Assembly: GCA_020634315.1 (NCBI GenBank)
Contig: JACKBV010000017.1
Coordinates: 1 to 64,000 of the forward strand
DNA length: 64,000 nt
Source: Ardenticatenaceae bacterium
GTDB lineage: Bacteria; Chloroflexota; Anaerolineae; Promineifilales; Promineifilaceae
Reading direction: 5' to 3'
Below the pieces are notes generated by a model. It did not search any database, was not told the DNA's origin, and saw only the letters and a list, made by a program, of their open reading frames with translations. Shown in pieces: positions 46,881-55,553 of the stretch; within the stretch, counting starts at the first letter, position 1; each line of letters begins with the position of its first letter. The translations under genes and the position numbers were made by a program.

Positions 46881-48122
46881 TTGCCATTACAATCCTTTAT
46901 TGATGTAGCTGCGACCTCGCATTTTCCTTTGCAAAATTTGCCTTATGGCATATTTAGCCCGCCAGGAGGTATGCCACGCGTTGGTGTGGCGATTGGTGAC
47001 TTTGTGCTGGACCTTTCTGTGCTGGCTGAGGCCGGGTTTTTGGCGGATATTGACACGGCCGTTTTCACGGCCGCCACACTCAATCCCCTGATGGCATTGG
47101 GGAGTGCTGCCTGGCAAAGCGTGCGTGCCACATTGCAAACCTTGCTCCGGCACGACAATCCCACTTTGCGCGACAATGCGGCATTGCGGCAGCGAGCTTT
47201 TCATGCGCAGCGTGATGTGACGATGCACTTGCCCGCGCACATTGGCGACTACACCGATTTTTACTCTTCCAGGAACACGCCAGCAATGTTGGGCGTATTT
47301 TTGGGCGCGAGGTGCCCTTGCTCGATAACTGGCTGCATTTGCCGGTGGGGTATCATGGTCGCGCCAGTTCTGTTGTGGTCAGTGGCACACCCCATTCGCC
47401 GCCCATCGGGACAGGTGCAGCAGCCGGGAACGGCCGTTCCCACTTTTGCTCCCACCCAAGAACTCGACTTCGAGCTGGAAATGGGCTTTTTCGTCGGCCC
47501 TGGCAATGCGTTGGGGCAGCCTGTGCCCATCGCCGCGGCGGAAGCGCACATATTTGGCCTGGTGTTGGTCAACGATTGGAGCGCCCGCGATATTCAACGC
47601 TGGGAATATCGCCCGCTTGGCCCATTCCTGGCGAAAAACTTCGCCACCTCCATTTCTCCCTGGGTGGTGCCGCTGGCGGCATTGGAGCCGTTTCGCGTGC
47701 CCGGCCCGGCGCAAGAGCCGCTGCCGCTGCCCTATTTGCAAACGAAGCAGGCTGGCGCTTTTGACATTCACCTGGAGGTGTGGCTGGAAACGGCCGTTAT
47801 GTCTGCGCCAACCCCCATTTCACATTCCAACTTTCGCCACCTGTACTGGAATATGGCACAGCAGCTAACCCATCACACCATCACCGGCTGTAATTTGCGT
47901 CCGGGCGATTTGCTGGCGTCGGGCACAATCAGCGGCCCCACGCCGGGCAGCTATGGTTCGCTGTTGGAACTGACCTGGCGCGGCACACAGCCAATCGCTT
48001 TGCCGTCGGGCGAAACGCGTACGTTTTTGCAAGATGGCGACCGGTTGACGTTGACCGGTTGGTGTCAGGGCGATGGTTATCGCGTCGGGTTTGGTGAAGT
48101 GAGCGGGGTTGTTGTGGCTTGA
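46881..48122 (+). CDS. fahA: Fumarylacetoacetase (two compensating indels)
   Basis: A 413-residue enzyme of the last step of tyrosine/homogentisate breakdown, cutting fumarylacetoacetate to fumarate and acetoacetate. SHFPLQNLPYGIFSP starts the N-terminal SH3-like domain; DYTDFY and GPFLAKNFATSISPWVV, with NDWSARDIQRWEYRPLGP, are metal- and substrate-site signatures. Between ~47273 and ~47390 the reading is shifted; with one G restored at ~47273 and one C removed at ~47390 the text becomes LLDNWLHLPVGYHGRASSVVVSG, the expected catalytic segment. The TTG start at 46881 is chosen: AAAGGAG lies 7 nt upstream and the family N-terminus follows. No other homogentisate-pathway gene is nearby. Confidence 0.92.
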   Translation: MPLQSFIDVAATSHFPLQNLPYGIFSPPGGMPRVGVAIGDFVLDLSVLAEAGFLADIDTAVFTAATLNPLMALGSAAWQSVRATLQTLLRHDNPTLRDNAALRQRAFHAQRDVTMHLPAHIGDYTDFYSSRNTPAMLGVFLGARCPCSITGCICRWGIMVAPVLLWSVAHPIRRPSGQVQQPGTAVPTFAPTQELDFELEMGFFVGPGNALGQPVPIAAAEAHIFGLVLVNDWSARDIQRWEYRPLGPFLAKNFATSISPWVVPLAALEPFRVPGPAQEPLPLPYLQTKQAGAFDIHLEVWLETAVMSAPTPISHSNFRHLYWNMAQQLTHHTITGCNLRPGDLLASGTISGPTPGSYGSLLELTWRGTQPIALPSGETRTFLQDGDRLTLTGWCQGDGYRVGFGEVSGVVVA

Positions 48123-48263
48123 TGGGCGGTGAAATTCTAATAGCCCCATCATTTCCCCCTAACATTTTCTAAATAAGTTTCCGATAGTATTTCCTGATAG
48201 GTATTGGGCCTGTTTGGAGATGAAGGAATCTTGCTGTGTTCTTGCATCTCCGCGCTATTCAAG

Positions 48264-48369
48264 GGAGACGACACCGGCTGTCGCCGACCACCATGAATGA
48301 AAACCAACCTCCCGGAGGTTGCCAATGGTAGGCTCGTCACATGAGATGAACCTCCGGGAGGCTTTTTTC
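48264..48369 (+). repeat. CCTCCCGGAGG hairpin repeat, copy D
   Basis: Arms at 48306-48320 and 48349-48362, followed by CTTTTTT. The preceding GGCTGTCGCCGACCA and ATGAATGAAAACC are shared with copy A. It ends about 20 bp before the second YceI lipoprotein gene, so its hairpin may act as a leader or attenuator there. Confidence 0.8.
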
Positions 48370-48386
48370 AGAGGAGAAGATAGATA

Positions 48387-49067
48387 ATGAAGAAACTGTA
48401 TTTACTGTCCATTTTGACCATTTTTGCGCTGTTATTGACAGGCTGTTTTGCCTTGCAAGAAGCGGAAGAGTCAAGTGGAGCGGCCGTTGCCCCTACCTTA
48501 GAGGCGGCGGCGGCTGACAGTCAAAGCGCATCTGGGACTGTGTACACAATTGATGCGGCACAATCCGAAGCGCGTTTCTACATTGACGAGGTGCTGCGCG
48601 GATCAGACTTCCAGGTGGTGGGTGTCACCAATAATGTGGCGGGGCAGGTTTCTCTGGATGCCAATAATCCAGCTGCGACCCAAATTGGGGAGATTGTGAT
48701 CAATGCGCGTGACTTTGTGACTGACAGTGATTTTCGCAACAATGCCATCCGCAACAGAATCCTGCTGACGGACAGCTATGAGTATGTTACGTTTACGCCC
48801 AAAGAGTTGGTGGGGCTGCCGGACAGCATTGCGGTTGGGGAAAGCTATGACTTCCAGATCGTTGGTGATTTGACCATTGTGGGGCAGACGAAAGAAGTGA
48901 CGTTTGCGGCGACGGTGACGCTGGCGTCGGCGACTGACCTGCAAGGGACGGCGACGACGATTATCACGTATGCGGATTGGGGAATTTCTGTGCCGTTGTC
49001 GCAAGCGGTAACGGCCGTTGCCGATGAAGTGACCCTCGAACTCAACTTCGTCGCTGTCGCGCAATAA
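48387..49067 (+). CDS. YceI-domain lipoprotein, second copy
   Basis: A 226-residue lipoprotein with a classic lipobox LLTGC (Cys20), a short Ala/Ser linker (~25-50), and a YceI lipocalin-like barrel (~52-225; YTIDAAQSEARFYIDEV, QIGEIVINARDFVTDSDFRNNAIRNRIL, YEYVTFTPKELVGLP, GDLTIVGQTKEVTF). It is clearly related to the lipoprotein at 18.7 kb but has a much shorter linker. AGGAG lies upstream of the ATG. A terminator built of two AACGGCCGTT copies follows. Confidence 0.9.
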   Translation: MKKLYLLSILTIFALLLTGCFALQEAEESSGAAVAPTLEAAAADSQSASGTVYTIDAAQSEARFYIDEVLRGSDFQVVGVTNNVAGQVSLDANNPAATQIGEIVINARDFVTDSDFRNNAIRNRILLTDSYEYVTFTPKELVGLPDSIAVGESYDFQIVGDLTIVGQTKEVTFAATVTLASATDLQGTATTIITYADWGISVPLSQAVTAVADEVTLELNFVAVAQ

Positions 49068-49106
49068 GTTAGACGCAGACTTTTCGCAAAAAGAATATTG
49101 TTTTGT

Positions 49107-49140
49107 AAACGGCCGTTTCCGCACAGGAAACGGCCGTTTT
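49107..49140 (+). terminator. Terminator made from two inverted AACGGCCGTT palindromes
   Basis: The 14-bp arms 49107-49120 and 49126-49139 are exact inverted copies, each holding one AACGGCCGTT; 5-nt loop; TTTT follows. It would end the YceI transcript. Confidence 0.75.
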
Positions 49141-49158
49141 ATGTTTAGTCAAACCATC

Positions 49159-49212
49159 TTGACAAAACTAGTAACTTAGATAATAATTTTTCAAAACCGA
49201 AACTAGTAACTT
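49159..49212 (+). promoter_or_regulatory. padR promoter with repeated operator-like sites
   Basis: TTGACA at 49159-49164 and AATAAT at 49182-49187 are 17 bp apart, a good sigma-70 type promoter. The 11-mer ACTAGTAACTT occurs at 49167-49177, inside the spacer, and again at 49202-49212, 35 bp apart start to start. This suggests autoregulation by PadR. Confidence 0.65.
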
Positions 49213-49228
49213 GTTTATTAGATAAATT

Positions 49229-49816
49229 ATGTCTGTACGGAACGCCATTTTAGGATTGTTAGCCAACCGCCCGCGACATGGTTACGAACTGCACGACGCA
49301 TTTGAAGCCATGGTGGGCGGCGAACAAAACTGGGACATCAAACCGGCCCAGGTTTACACGACGCTATCCCGCCTGGAGAAAAAAGGGTTGGTGATAGAAG
49401 ATGGCATCGAGCAAGCTGGCGGCCCGGAAAAACACATCTACACGGTAACAGCCGCAGGTCTGACAGAACTGCAAGAATGGTTTGCGCAGCCAGTCTTAAG
49501 CGACCGCCGCCGCGATGAGTTTTTCCTCAAGCTAATGCTCAGCCTGACCATCCCCGACGCCGATCCGCGCCGGTTGATTTATGTCCAGCGAGCCGGTCTT
49601 TACAAGGAACTACACACCCTGACGGCACAGCGCAGCCAGGTCGATCCGCAAACAGAGTTGGCCTACCTTCTCTTGATGGATCAGGCCATCATGCATTTGG
49701 AAGCAGACCTGCGCTGGCTGGAAATGGTGGAAGCGCGGCTGGATGAGATTTGCCGGCAGCCGGTTCCCGAACCGAGCGAGCGACCACGCGGGCGACCGCC
49801 CAAGGGAGAGTCGTGA
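49229..49816 (+). CDS. PadR-family transcriptional regulator
   Basis: A 195-residue regulator. The N-terminal winged helix (~1-85; ILGLLANRPRHGYEL, PAQVYTTLSRLEKKGLV, IYTVTAAGLTEL) is typical of PadR; the helical C-terminal part (~100-180) is of the Vir_act_alpha_C dimerisation type, and the tail RPRGRPPKGES is an AT-hook-like basic sequence. It is encoded 60 bp before an ABC transporter, which it probably represses together with itself. Confidence 0.93.
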   Translation: MSVRNAILGLLANRPRHGYELHDAFEAMVGGEQNWDIKPAQVYTTLSRLEKKGLVIEDGIEQAGGPEKHIYTVTAAGLTELQEWFAQPVLSDRRRDEFFLKLMLSLTIPDADPRRLIYVQRAGLYKELHTLTAQRSQVDPQTELAYLLLMDQAIMHLEADLRWLEMVEARLDEICRQPVPEPSERPRGRPPKGES

Positions 49817-49876
49817 CCCATACCGTAATCCATTGCCGGATTATGGCAGCCGATTGTGAATATTGGAGATTTAACC

Positions 49877-50632
49877 ATGAGTATTGTCAAAACCGAACAA
49901 TTAACGAAAGTATACGGTAAAGGCGCAACGGCCGTTACCGCCCTCAACCAACTCAACCTCAACATCCAACCCGGCGAATTTGTCGCCGTGATGGGGCCGA
50001 GCGGCTGCGGCAAATCCACCTTGCTGCACCTTGTTGGCGGGTTAGACCAGCCCACATCCGGGCGCGTCTTGTTAGATGGACAAGACATGTCTAACCTCAG
50101 CGACGATGCGCGTGCCGAACTGCGTCGCCGCAGCGTGGGGCTTGTCTTTCAATTCTTCAACCTGATTCCCGTGCTCGACGCTGTGGAGAATGCCGCGCTG
50201 CCGTTGGTGTTGGATGGCGTGCGCCAAAGCGAGGCACAGCAAAAAGCAAAAGATTGGTTGACCCGTGTTGGCCTTTCTGACCGCTTTAGCCATCGCCCGG
50301 ATCAATTGTCCGGTGGGCAGCAGCAGCGCGTTGCGCTTGCCCGCGCTCTTGTCGCCGAACCCGCCTTAATTTTGGCGGACGAGCCAACCGGCAATCTCGA
50401 TTCGCGCTCTGCTGACGAAATTGCGCTCCTGCTGCGCCAGATCAGCAGCGAATGGAACCGCACGGTACTCATGGTGACGCATGACCCGCGCATTGCGGCG
50501 CATGCCAGTCGCATTGTCTTCCTCAAGGATGGCACCATTGTCGATGAAACACGCCTGTCTGATGGGGGCGTATCCGGCCGCAACAACGGGCAAGAACAGT
50601 TGGTGCGTGCAAAATTGGAGGTGGCGTCATGA
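49877..50632 (+). CDS. ABC transporter ATP-binding protein, MacB/LolD type
   Basis: A 251-residue ATPase subunit: Walker A GPSGCGKST (40-48), Q-loop in FQFFNLIP, signature LSGGQQQR, Walker B LILADEPTGNLDS, H-loop His in MVTHDPRIAAHA. The family with TGNLDS and a short C-terminus pairs with FtsX-like permeases that move lipoproteins, peptides or drugs outwards. GGAGA lies 7 nt before the ATG at 49877. The stop overlaps the permease start (ATGA). Confidence 0.95.
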   Translation: MSIVKTEQLTKVYGKGATAVTALNQLNLNIQPGEFVAVMGPSGCGKSTLLHLVGGLDQPTSGRVLLDGQDMSNLSDDARAELRRRSVGLVFQFFNLIPVLDAVENAALPLVLDGVRQSEAQQKAKDWLTRVGLSDRFSHRPDQLSGGQQQRVALARALVAEPALILADEPTGNLDSRSADEIALLLRQISSEWNRTVLMVTHDPRIAAHASRIVFLKDGTIVDETRLSDGGVSGRNNGQEQLVRAKLEVAS

Positions 50633-53161
50633 CCTTTCAGGTGAAACTGGCGTTACGCTATTTGCGCGGGCGCAGATTACGCACCGGTCTCACGCTTATG
50701 GCTATTGTCTTTGGCGTGATGATGATCTTTGGCTTTAATGGCATTTTGCCAGCTATGCAGCAGGCCATTCAAGGGGTTTGGCGGGCATGGCTGACCAGGT
50801 GGACTTGACGGTTTCGAGCGAGACGCGCGGCGCTTTTGCGGCCGATGTCGTCGCAAAAGTGGCCGATACGCCGGGGATTGCGTTGGTTGCGCCGTCGTTG
50901 GTACGGCCGTTAATCTTACCGCCTGCTCAATCACTCCCGCCGATAATGGCACGTCTGTTACCTCGTTTGTCGTGCGCGGCGTGGACCCGGAATTGGCGGA
51001 CAAGATTGACCACATTGCCCTGGCAAACGGCCGTTTCCTGCAAACGGCCGATACCAACGCCATCCTCATTTCCAATAATTTGGCACAGCAAACCGGGCTT
51101 GGCGTCGGTGACAGCCTCGATTTACCTGCGGCCAGCGGTTTGGTTACATTTGCAATTGTTGGCGTGACCACCGGCCGCCCGCCGCAAAGCAGCGAAGAAC
51201 TGTTCATGCCACTGGCGGCGGCGCAAGCCTTGTATAACCTGCCGGGACAAATCAACACCATCGAAGCCAGATTCGCCGCCGACAGCGATGGCGAAACTGT
51301 GCGCCAAGCTGTGCTGGACAAACTGGGCAGCGGCTTCAAATTGGGCGGTGCTACGGCTGGCTCTGAATTTGCCTCTGCGCTGGAAGCGGCCAATTACATT
51401 TACAACATGTTTGGCATTATTGCCATTATCCTGGGCGGCTTCATCATCTTTATCACCTTTCGTACCATCGTTGTGGAACGTCGCCGTGACATTGGTATGC
51501 TGCGTGCCATTGGCGCATCGCGCAAGACCATTTTAGGGATGTTGCTCACCGAAAGCCTGGTGCTGGGTGTTATGGGCACGGGCCTGGGTATTTTGGCTGG
51601 CTATGCCATGGCTGCCGGGTTGTTGATAGGAATGCGCGGCCTGATTGAAGATTTGATGCGCACCAACATTGGTGGGCCATCGTTTGCGCCATGGGTGTTT
51701 GCTTTGTCCATTGGCATGGGCATCGGTATTACGCTGCTGGCCGGGTTGGCTCCGGCGTTGGCGGCAATGCGTGTCTCTCCGTTGGAGGCGTTACGGCCGT
51801 CTCTGGCTGAAGTGGAACGGCGCAGCGCGAGTCGCAGCGCTATCGTTGGCGTGGTTCTGATCGTCATTGCCTTTATTACCTTGGTTACGGGCAGCGTCAG
51901 CATCGCCTCATTTGGCATTTTGCTGTTCTTGACGGGGCTGGTGTTGATTGGCCCGGCGCTTGTTTACCCCATCGCCCGTATCTTTGGCCGACTGCTGAGC
52001 CTCATCTTTGCGCGTGAAGGGCAAATTGCGCAGGGCAACCTGACGCGCCAACCGGGGCGGGCGGCGATTACGGCGTCGGCCATTACGATTGGCCTGTCGT
52101 TGTTGGTGGCTCTTGGTGGTTTGCTCACGACATTGGTGGGCGGGATGGGCGGCTGGATTGATAAAACGCTGGGCAGCGATTACCTGTTTATGCCGCAGTC
52201 GTTGATTCTTGGCGGCGGCAATATTGGGGCTGGGCCACAATTGCTGGCGGAGATTGATGCCATTCCCGGCGTGGAGACAACGACGACGCTGCGTCAGGCA
52301 ACGACGCGCATTGATGGTGCCGATGTGCAGCTTGTGGGCATTGACCCTGTCACGTATCCACAGGTGGCCGGACTGATTTTTTCTGCCGGAGATGAGGAGA
52401 CGGTGTATGAGGAGATGGAAAACGGCCGTTTAATCATTGTTAATGGCATTTTTGCCGCGCAAAATCGGCTGGCTGTTGGCGATACATTAACGCTGCAAAC
52501 CCCGGATGGCACGCAAGATTACAAAGTAGCGGCCGTTGCCGGTGATTTCCTCAACTTCAAGCTGGCGACGGGTTACATTTCGCAGGCTAATCTGGCACAG
52601 GATTTCCACGAGACGACGGATTTGCTCATCATGGTGGATCAGGCGGCGGGGGCAGATGAAACGGCCGTACAAGCATCCTTGCAAGCGCTGGCCCCTGATT
52701 ACCCCGCTTTCACCTTCTATTCATTGACTGAATGGCAGGTGGAAATGGAGAAAACCATGTCGGCCCTGAATGGCATGTACGTTTTGTTGATCATCCTGGC
52801 GATTCCCTCGCTCATCGCCTTGATCAATACGCTGGCGATCAATGTGCTCGAACGCACGCGTGAAATTGGCACATTGCGTGCTGTCGGCGCAACACGGCGT
52901 CAGGTGAAGCGCATGATCACCGCCGAAAGCCTGCTGTTGGCGGCGACAGGAACGCTGTTTGGCTTGTTGTCCGGATTGTGGCTCAGTTACATCCTGGTAG
53001 GAGCCATGAATCTAATCGGGTTGGTTTTTCCCTTCTCCTTCTCCTATGCCGGAGCCATTGTGGCAATTGTTGTCGGGTTGGGCTTTGGCATTTTGGGCGC
53101 TTTGATTCCGGCGCGGCAGGCCACAAAACTGGATATTGTGCAGGCATTGGCCTACGAATAG
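50629..53161 (+). CDS. ABC transporter permease, FtsX/MacB type (two frameshifts near the N-terminus)
   Basis: About 843 residues. The start LALRYLRGRRLRTGLTLMAIVFGV is the first TM of a MacB periplasmic-core protein. A missing T at ~50779 breaks the frame after AIQGV; the next frame reads AGMADQVDLTVSSETRGAFAADVVAKV; a missing G at ~50910 breaks it again before VVRGVDPELADKIDHIAL. From 50972 the frame is open to 53161. Two FtsX domains are visible (IIFITFRTIVVERRRDIGMLRAIGASR and LINTLAINVLERTREIGTLRAVGATR), giving about ten TMs, with two MacB-like extracytoplasmic domains. It works with the ATPase just upstream. Confidence 0.88.
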
Positions 53162-53195
53162 CTTGATTCAGGCAAGATGATCATTTGGCTTAGCA

Positions 53196-53224
53196 AGGGG
53201 CGAACGGCGAGTTCGCCCCTTTTT
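53196..53224 (+). terminator. Rho-independent terminator after the ABC operon
   Basis: A perfect 10-bp stem (AGGGGCGAAC / GTTCGCCCCT), loop GGCGA, then TTTT. Confidence 0.92.
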
Positions 53225-53230
53225 GCTTAT

Positions 53231-53253
53231 AACGCGATTTGCCAAATCGCGTT
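53231..53253. repeat. Perfect short inverted repeat before the methyltransferase gene
   Basis: AACGCGATTT and AAATCGCGTT separated by GCC. There is no T run after it. It is 53 bp before the methyltransferase ATG and may be an operator or an RNA hairpin. Confidence 0.5.
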
Positions 53254-53306
53254 ACACTGGGGATAGTCAGAAGGCGTGGGGTAAATTGAAGTGAGTGAGA
53301 TAGGGC

Positions 53307-54446
53307 ATGGATGAAATTACGCTCGTTGCAACAGCGACATTTGGCTTGGAAACAGTGGTAAAGCATGAAGTGAAGGCGTTGGGCTTTGATGATTTGCGCG
53401 TGGCGGATGGCAAGATTGAGTTTGCGGCAACGGCGGCTGACATTCCGCGTGCAAATTTGTGGCTGCGCTGTGCGGATCGGGTGTTGTTGAAGGTGGGGGC
53501 GTTTACGGCCGTTACCTTTGACGATCTCTTTGAGCAAACAAAAGCGCTGCCTTGGGAACAGTGGATACCGATAGACGGCCGTTTCCCCGTCATCGGCAAA
53601 TCCGTGAAATCCACGCTGCGCAGCGTGCCTACCTGCCAGGCAATTGTCAAAAAAGCGGTCGTCGAGCGCCTGAAACAAGCCTATGGTGCCAACTGGTTTG
53701 CCGAAGCAGCCGGTGATTACACCATTCAGGTGTCGCTGCTGAAGGACGAAGTGCAATTGACCATTGACACCTCTGGTGATGGCCTGCACAAGCGAGGCTA
53801 CCGCGCCGAAGCAGGCGAAGCACCCTTAAAAGAAACATTGGCGGCGGCGTTAGTGCAGTTAAGCTTCTGGCGTAAAGATCGCCTGTTGCTAGACCCGATG
53901 TGTGGTTCTGGCACGATTTTGATTGAGGCGGCGCTGTTGGGGCGCAACATTGCCCCTGGTTTGCGGCGCACGTTTGCCGCTGAAACGTGGCCGTCCATTG
54001 ATGCCGCTCTGTGGACAAAGGCGCGGCAAGAAGCAACGGCCGTTATCGATCAGGAAAGCGCCTTACAGCTTTATGGCTACGATGTGGATGCCACGAGCAT
54101 TGCCATTGCCCAAAGCAATGCGGTTAAGGCTGGTGTGGGGGCGGATATTCAATTTGCCCAGCAGGATGTGCGCGATTTGTGGATTGACCAGCAGTATGGT
54201 GTCCTCATTTCTAATCCGCCTTATGGTATGCGCATGGCGGAGTTTCAGGAAATGAATGAGATTTATATTGCCCTGAACAAGATGCTGCGCAAAAAGCAAG
54301 GTTGGTCTGTTTATGTCCTCACGGCAGACAAGAAGTTCCCCGATTACTTTAAGCGTTCACGACCAGACCGGGTGCGCAAGTTGTATAACGGCCGTATCGA
54401 AGTGAACTATTATCAGTATCATGGCGAGAAGCCACCTCGTTTGTAG
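53307..54446 (+). CDS. THUMP-domain class I RNA methyltransferase (RlmL-like)
   Basis: A 379-residue SAM-dependent enzyme of the UPF0020/RlmL-N group. The THUMP RNA-binding domain spans ~45-160 (TFDDLFEQTKALPWEQW, DEVQLTIDTSGDGLHKRGYR). The Rossmann domain follows: LLDPMCGSGTILIEAAL (motif I), LYGYDVDATSIAIAQSNA, VRDLW and catalytic NPPYGMRM. It would put a methyl on a guanine N2 (or similar) of rRNA or tRNA; the site cannot be named from sequence. Length and order match single-domain members that lack the extra RlmK part. Confidence 0.92.
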   Translation: MDEITLVATATFGLETVVKHEVKALGFDDLRVADGKIEFAATAADIPRANLWLRCADRVLLKVGAFTAVTFDDLFEQTKALPWEQWIPIDGRFPVIGKSVKSTLRSVPTCQAIVKKAVVERLKQAYGANWFAEAAGDYTIQVSLLKDEVQLTIDTSGDGLHKRGYRAEAGEAPLKETLAAALVQLSFWRKDRLLLDPMCGSGTILIEAALLGRNIAPGLRRTFAAETWPSIDAALWTKARQEATAVIDQESALQLYGYDVDATSIAIAQSNAVKAGVGADIQFAQQDVRDLWIDQQYGVLISNPPYGMRMAEFQEMNEIYIALNKMLRKKQGWSVYVLTADKKFPDYFKRSRPDRVRKLYNGRIEVNYYQYHGEKPPRL

Positions 54447-54560
54447 CGGGTAATCTGTAACACTGGCGTCAGCGTCAATGACGCTGATCACAAACCTGCT
54501 GCTATCGTGGCTCCTTGGCGACTCCCCGGTGCTGGAGGATTCAACCAGCAATTGACAAGG

Positions 54561-54591
54561 CCAATGGTCGGTAATCAGTACCGACCATTGG
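54561..54591. other. Hairpin between methyltransferase and nifU-like genes
   Basis: A perfect 13-bp stem (CCAATGGTCGGTA / TACCGACCATTGG), loop ATCAG, adjoining the nifU-like stop. A second hairpin (TCAGCGTC/GACGCTGA) is at 54469-54487. Neither has a T run, so these are not canonical terminators. Confidence 0.55.
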
Positions 54592-54594
54592 GAA

Positions 54595-54876
54595 TTAGAC
54601 GGCTTCGATAGAGTTAACTTCAGGGAAGAATTGTTTGACCGTGCCCGCAACCCAGCCTTTTAACGTGGCTGGAGCCAGGGCACATCCTTCGCAAGCGCCG
54701 GTCATGCGCACTTGCAAATGATGTCCATCAAAAGAGACCATTTCGACCGCGCCACCATGATAATGGGTAATGTAATCACTGAGGGTGTTGATCAGGGCAC
54801 GCATCCGTTCTTCTGTCGATTGCGTTGTGGACAAATCGCTAATATCAGGTTTACCACCGGCATACAGTGTAGACAT
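54595..54876 (-). CDS. NifU C-terminal-domain protein (Fe-S scaffold)
   Basis: A 93-residue protein made of an N-terminal tail of ~22 residues and a NifU/Nfu domain. The Cys62-x2-Cys65 pair in GACEGCALAPATLKGW assembles or carries an Fe-S cluster. It likely hands clusters to apo-proteins in the cytoplasm. No other suf/isc gene is nearby. The 45-bp double hairpin lies 16 bp before its ATG in the same orientation as before the glucosidase gene. Confidence 0.92.
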   Translation of the reverse strand: MSTLYAGGKPDISDLSTTQSTEERMRALINTLSDYITHYHGGAVEMVSFDGHHLQVRMTGACEGCALAPATLKGWVAGTVKQFFPEVNSIEAV

Positions 54877-54892
54877 GGGATTTACCTCTTTT

Positions 54893-54937
54893 GTAAATCG
54901 GATTGTTAATCCGATAGTCGGATTAGCAATCCGACCT
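54893..54937 (-). repeat. 45-bp double-hairpin 5' element, copy 2
   Basis: Identical over 45 bp to the element at 39582-39626, on the other strand, and again in the 5' leader: 16 bp before the nifU-like ATG, with AAGAGG between as ribosome site. Confidence 0.8.
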
Positions 54938-55072
54938 GCTGAACCTCTTGGAGAGAGCTTGCGCTCAGGTTGTCTTCTTGGAAAATAGCGGGGATTAGAG
55001 GATGATCGGATTACGAAAATATTCCTTATCCAATCCCTGCTTCACTGGTCATTGTACATCATAATGGGGTGA

Positions 55073-55414
55073 ATGACGTTGATTTTTCATATTACGACCA
55101 AACAAGATTGGGAAACGGCCGTTTCCGCCAACCACTACCGCACACATTCCCTGGATAGTGAAGGATTCATTCACTGTTCCACGCGTGAACAAGTCATCGG
55201 CACCGCCAATGCCTATTTTCACGGGCAAACAGACCTGCTGCTGCTTTGCTTAGACCCGGCACGCATCACAGCAGACATTGTGTATGAAGATTTATATGGC
55301 AAGGGACAGCAATTCCCCCACATTTATGGCTCGCTCAGTTTGGATGCGGTTGTCCATGTCATCCCATTCCCTCCTGCCGCCGATGGTTCCTTCACCTTGC
55401 CAGAAGGGATATGA
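55073..55414 (+). CDS. DUF952 protein
   Basis: A 113-residue soluble protein of the DUF952 family, small alpha/beta proteins with a fold like that of ADP-ribosyltransferases. Family marks are IFHITTKQDWETA, EGFIHCSTREQV, and FPHIYGSLSLDAVV. No reaction is known for it. There is no strong ribosome site before the ATG; the neighbouring genes point in other directions, so it stands alone. Confidence 0.88.
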   Translation: MTLIFHITTKQDWETAVSANHYRTHSLDSEGFIHCSTREQVIGTANAYFHGQTDLLLLCLDPARITADIVYEDLYGKGQQFPHIYGSLSLDAVVHVIPFPPAADGSFTLPEGI

Positions 55415-55437
55415 GATTTGCGTCTTGTGAATTGTGC

Positions 55438-55536
55438 TTATTCGCGGTCACGAACGACAAAATAGACGACGACCACGACAACAGCGGCGACCATGACACA
55501 GCCGCCAAGCAAGAAAATAAGACTTACACTCATCAT
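55438..55536 (-). CDS. Small single-pass membrane protein (32 aa)
   Basis: On the minus strand two ATGs in a row (55534-55536 and 55531-55533) follow GAGGG by 5-8 nt and open a frame of 32 codons: MMSVSLIFLLGGCVMV, then AAVVVVVVYFVVRDRE. Almost the whole peptide is one hydrophobic helix with a charged RDRE end, which should stay in the cytoplasm. Cys sits after LLGG, which is not a good lipobox without a positively charged start. It lies just after the terminator of the L,D-transpeptidase gene, so read-through or its own promoter would be needed. Unknown function. Confidence 0.45.
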   Translation of the reverse strand: MMSVSLIFLLGGCVMVAAVVVVVVYFVVRDRE

Positions 55537-55553
55537 CAATACCCTCAAAAAGA

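Noticed and set aside
54447..54594. Two hairpins as standard terminators
   Set aside because: The stems are perfect but no U tract follows on either strand.
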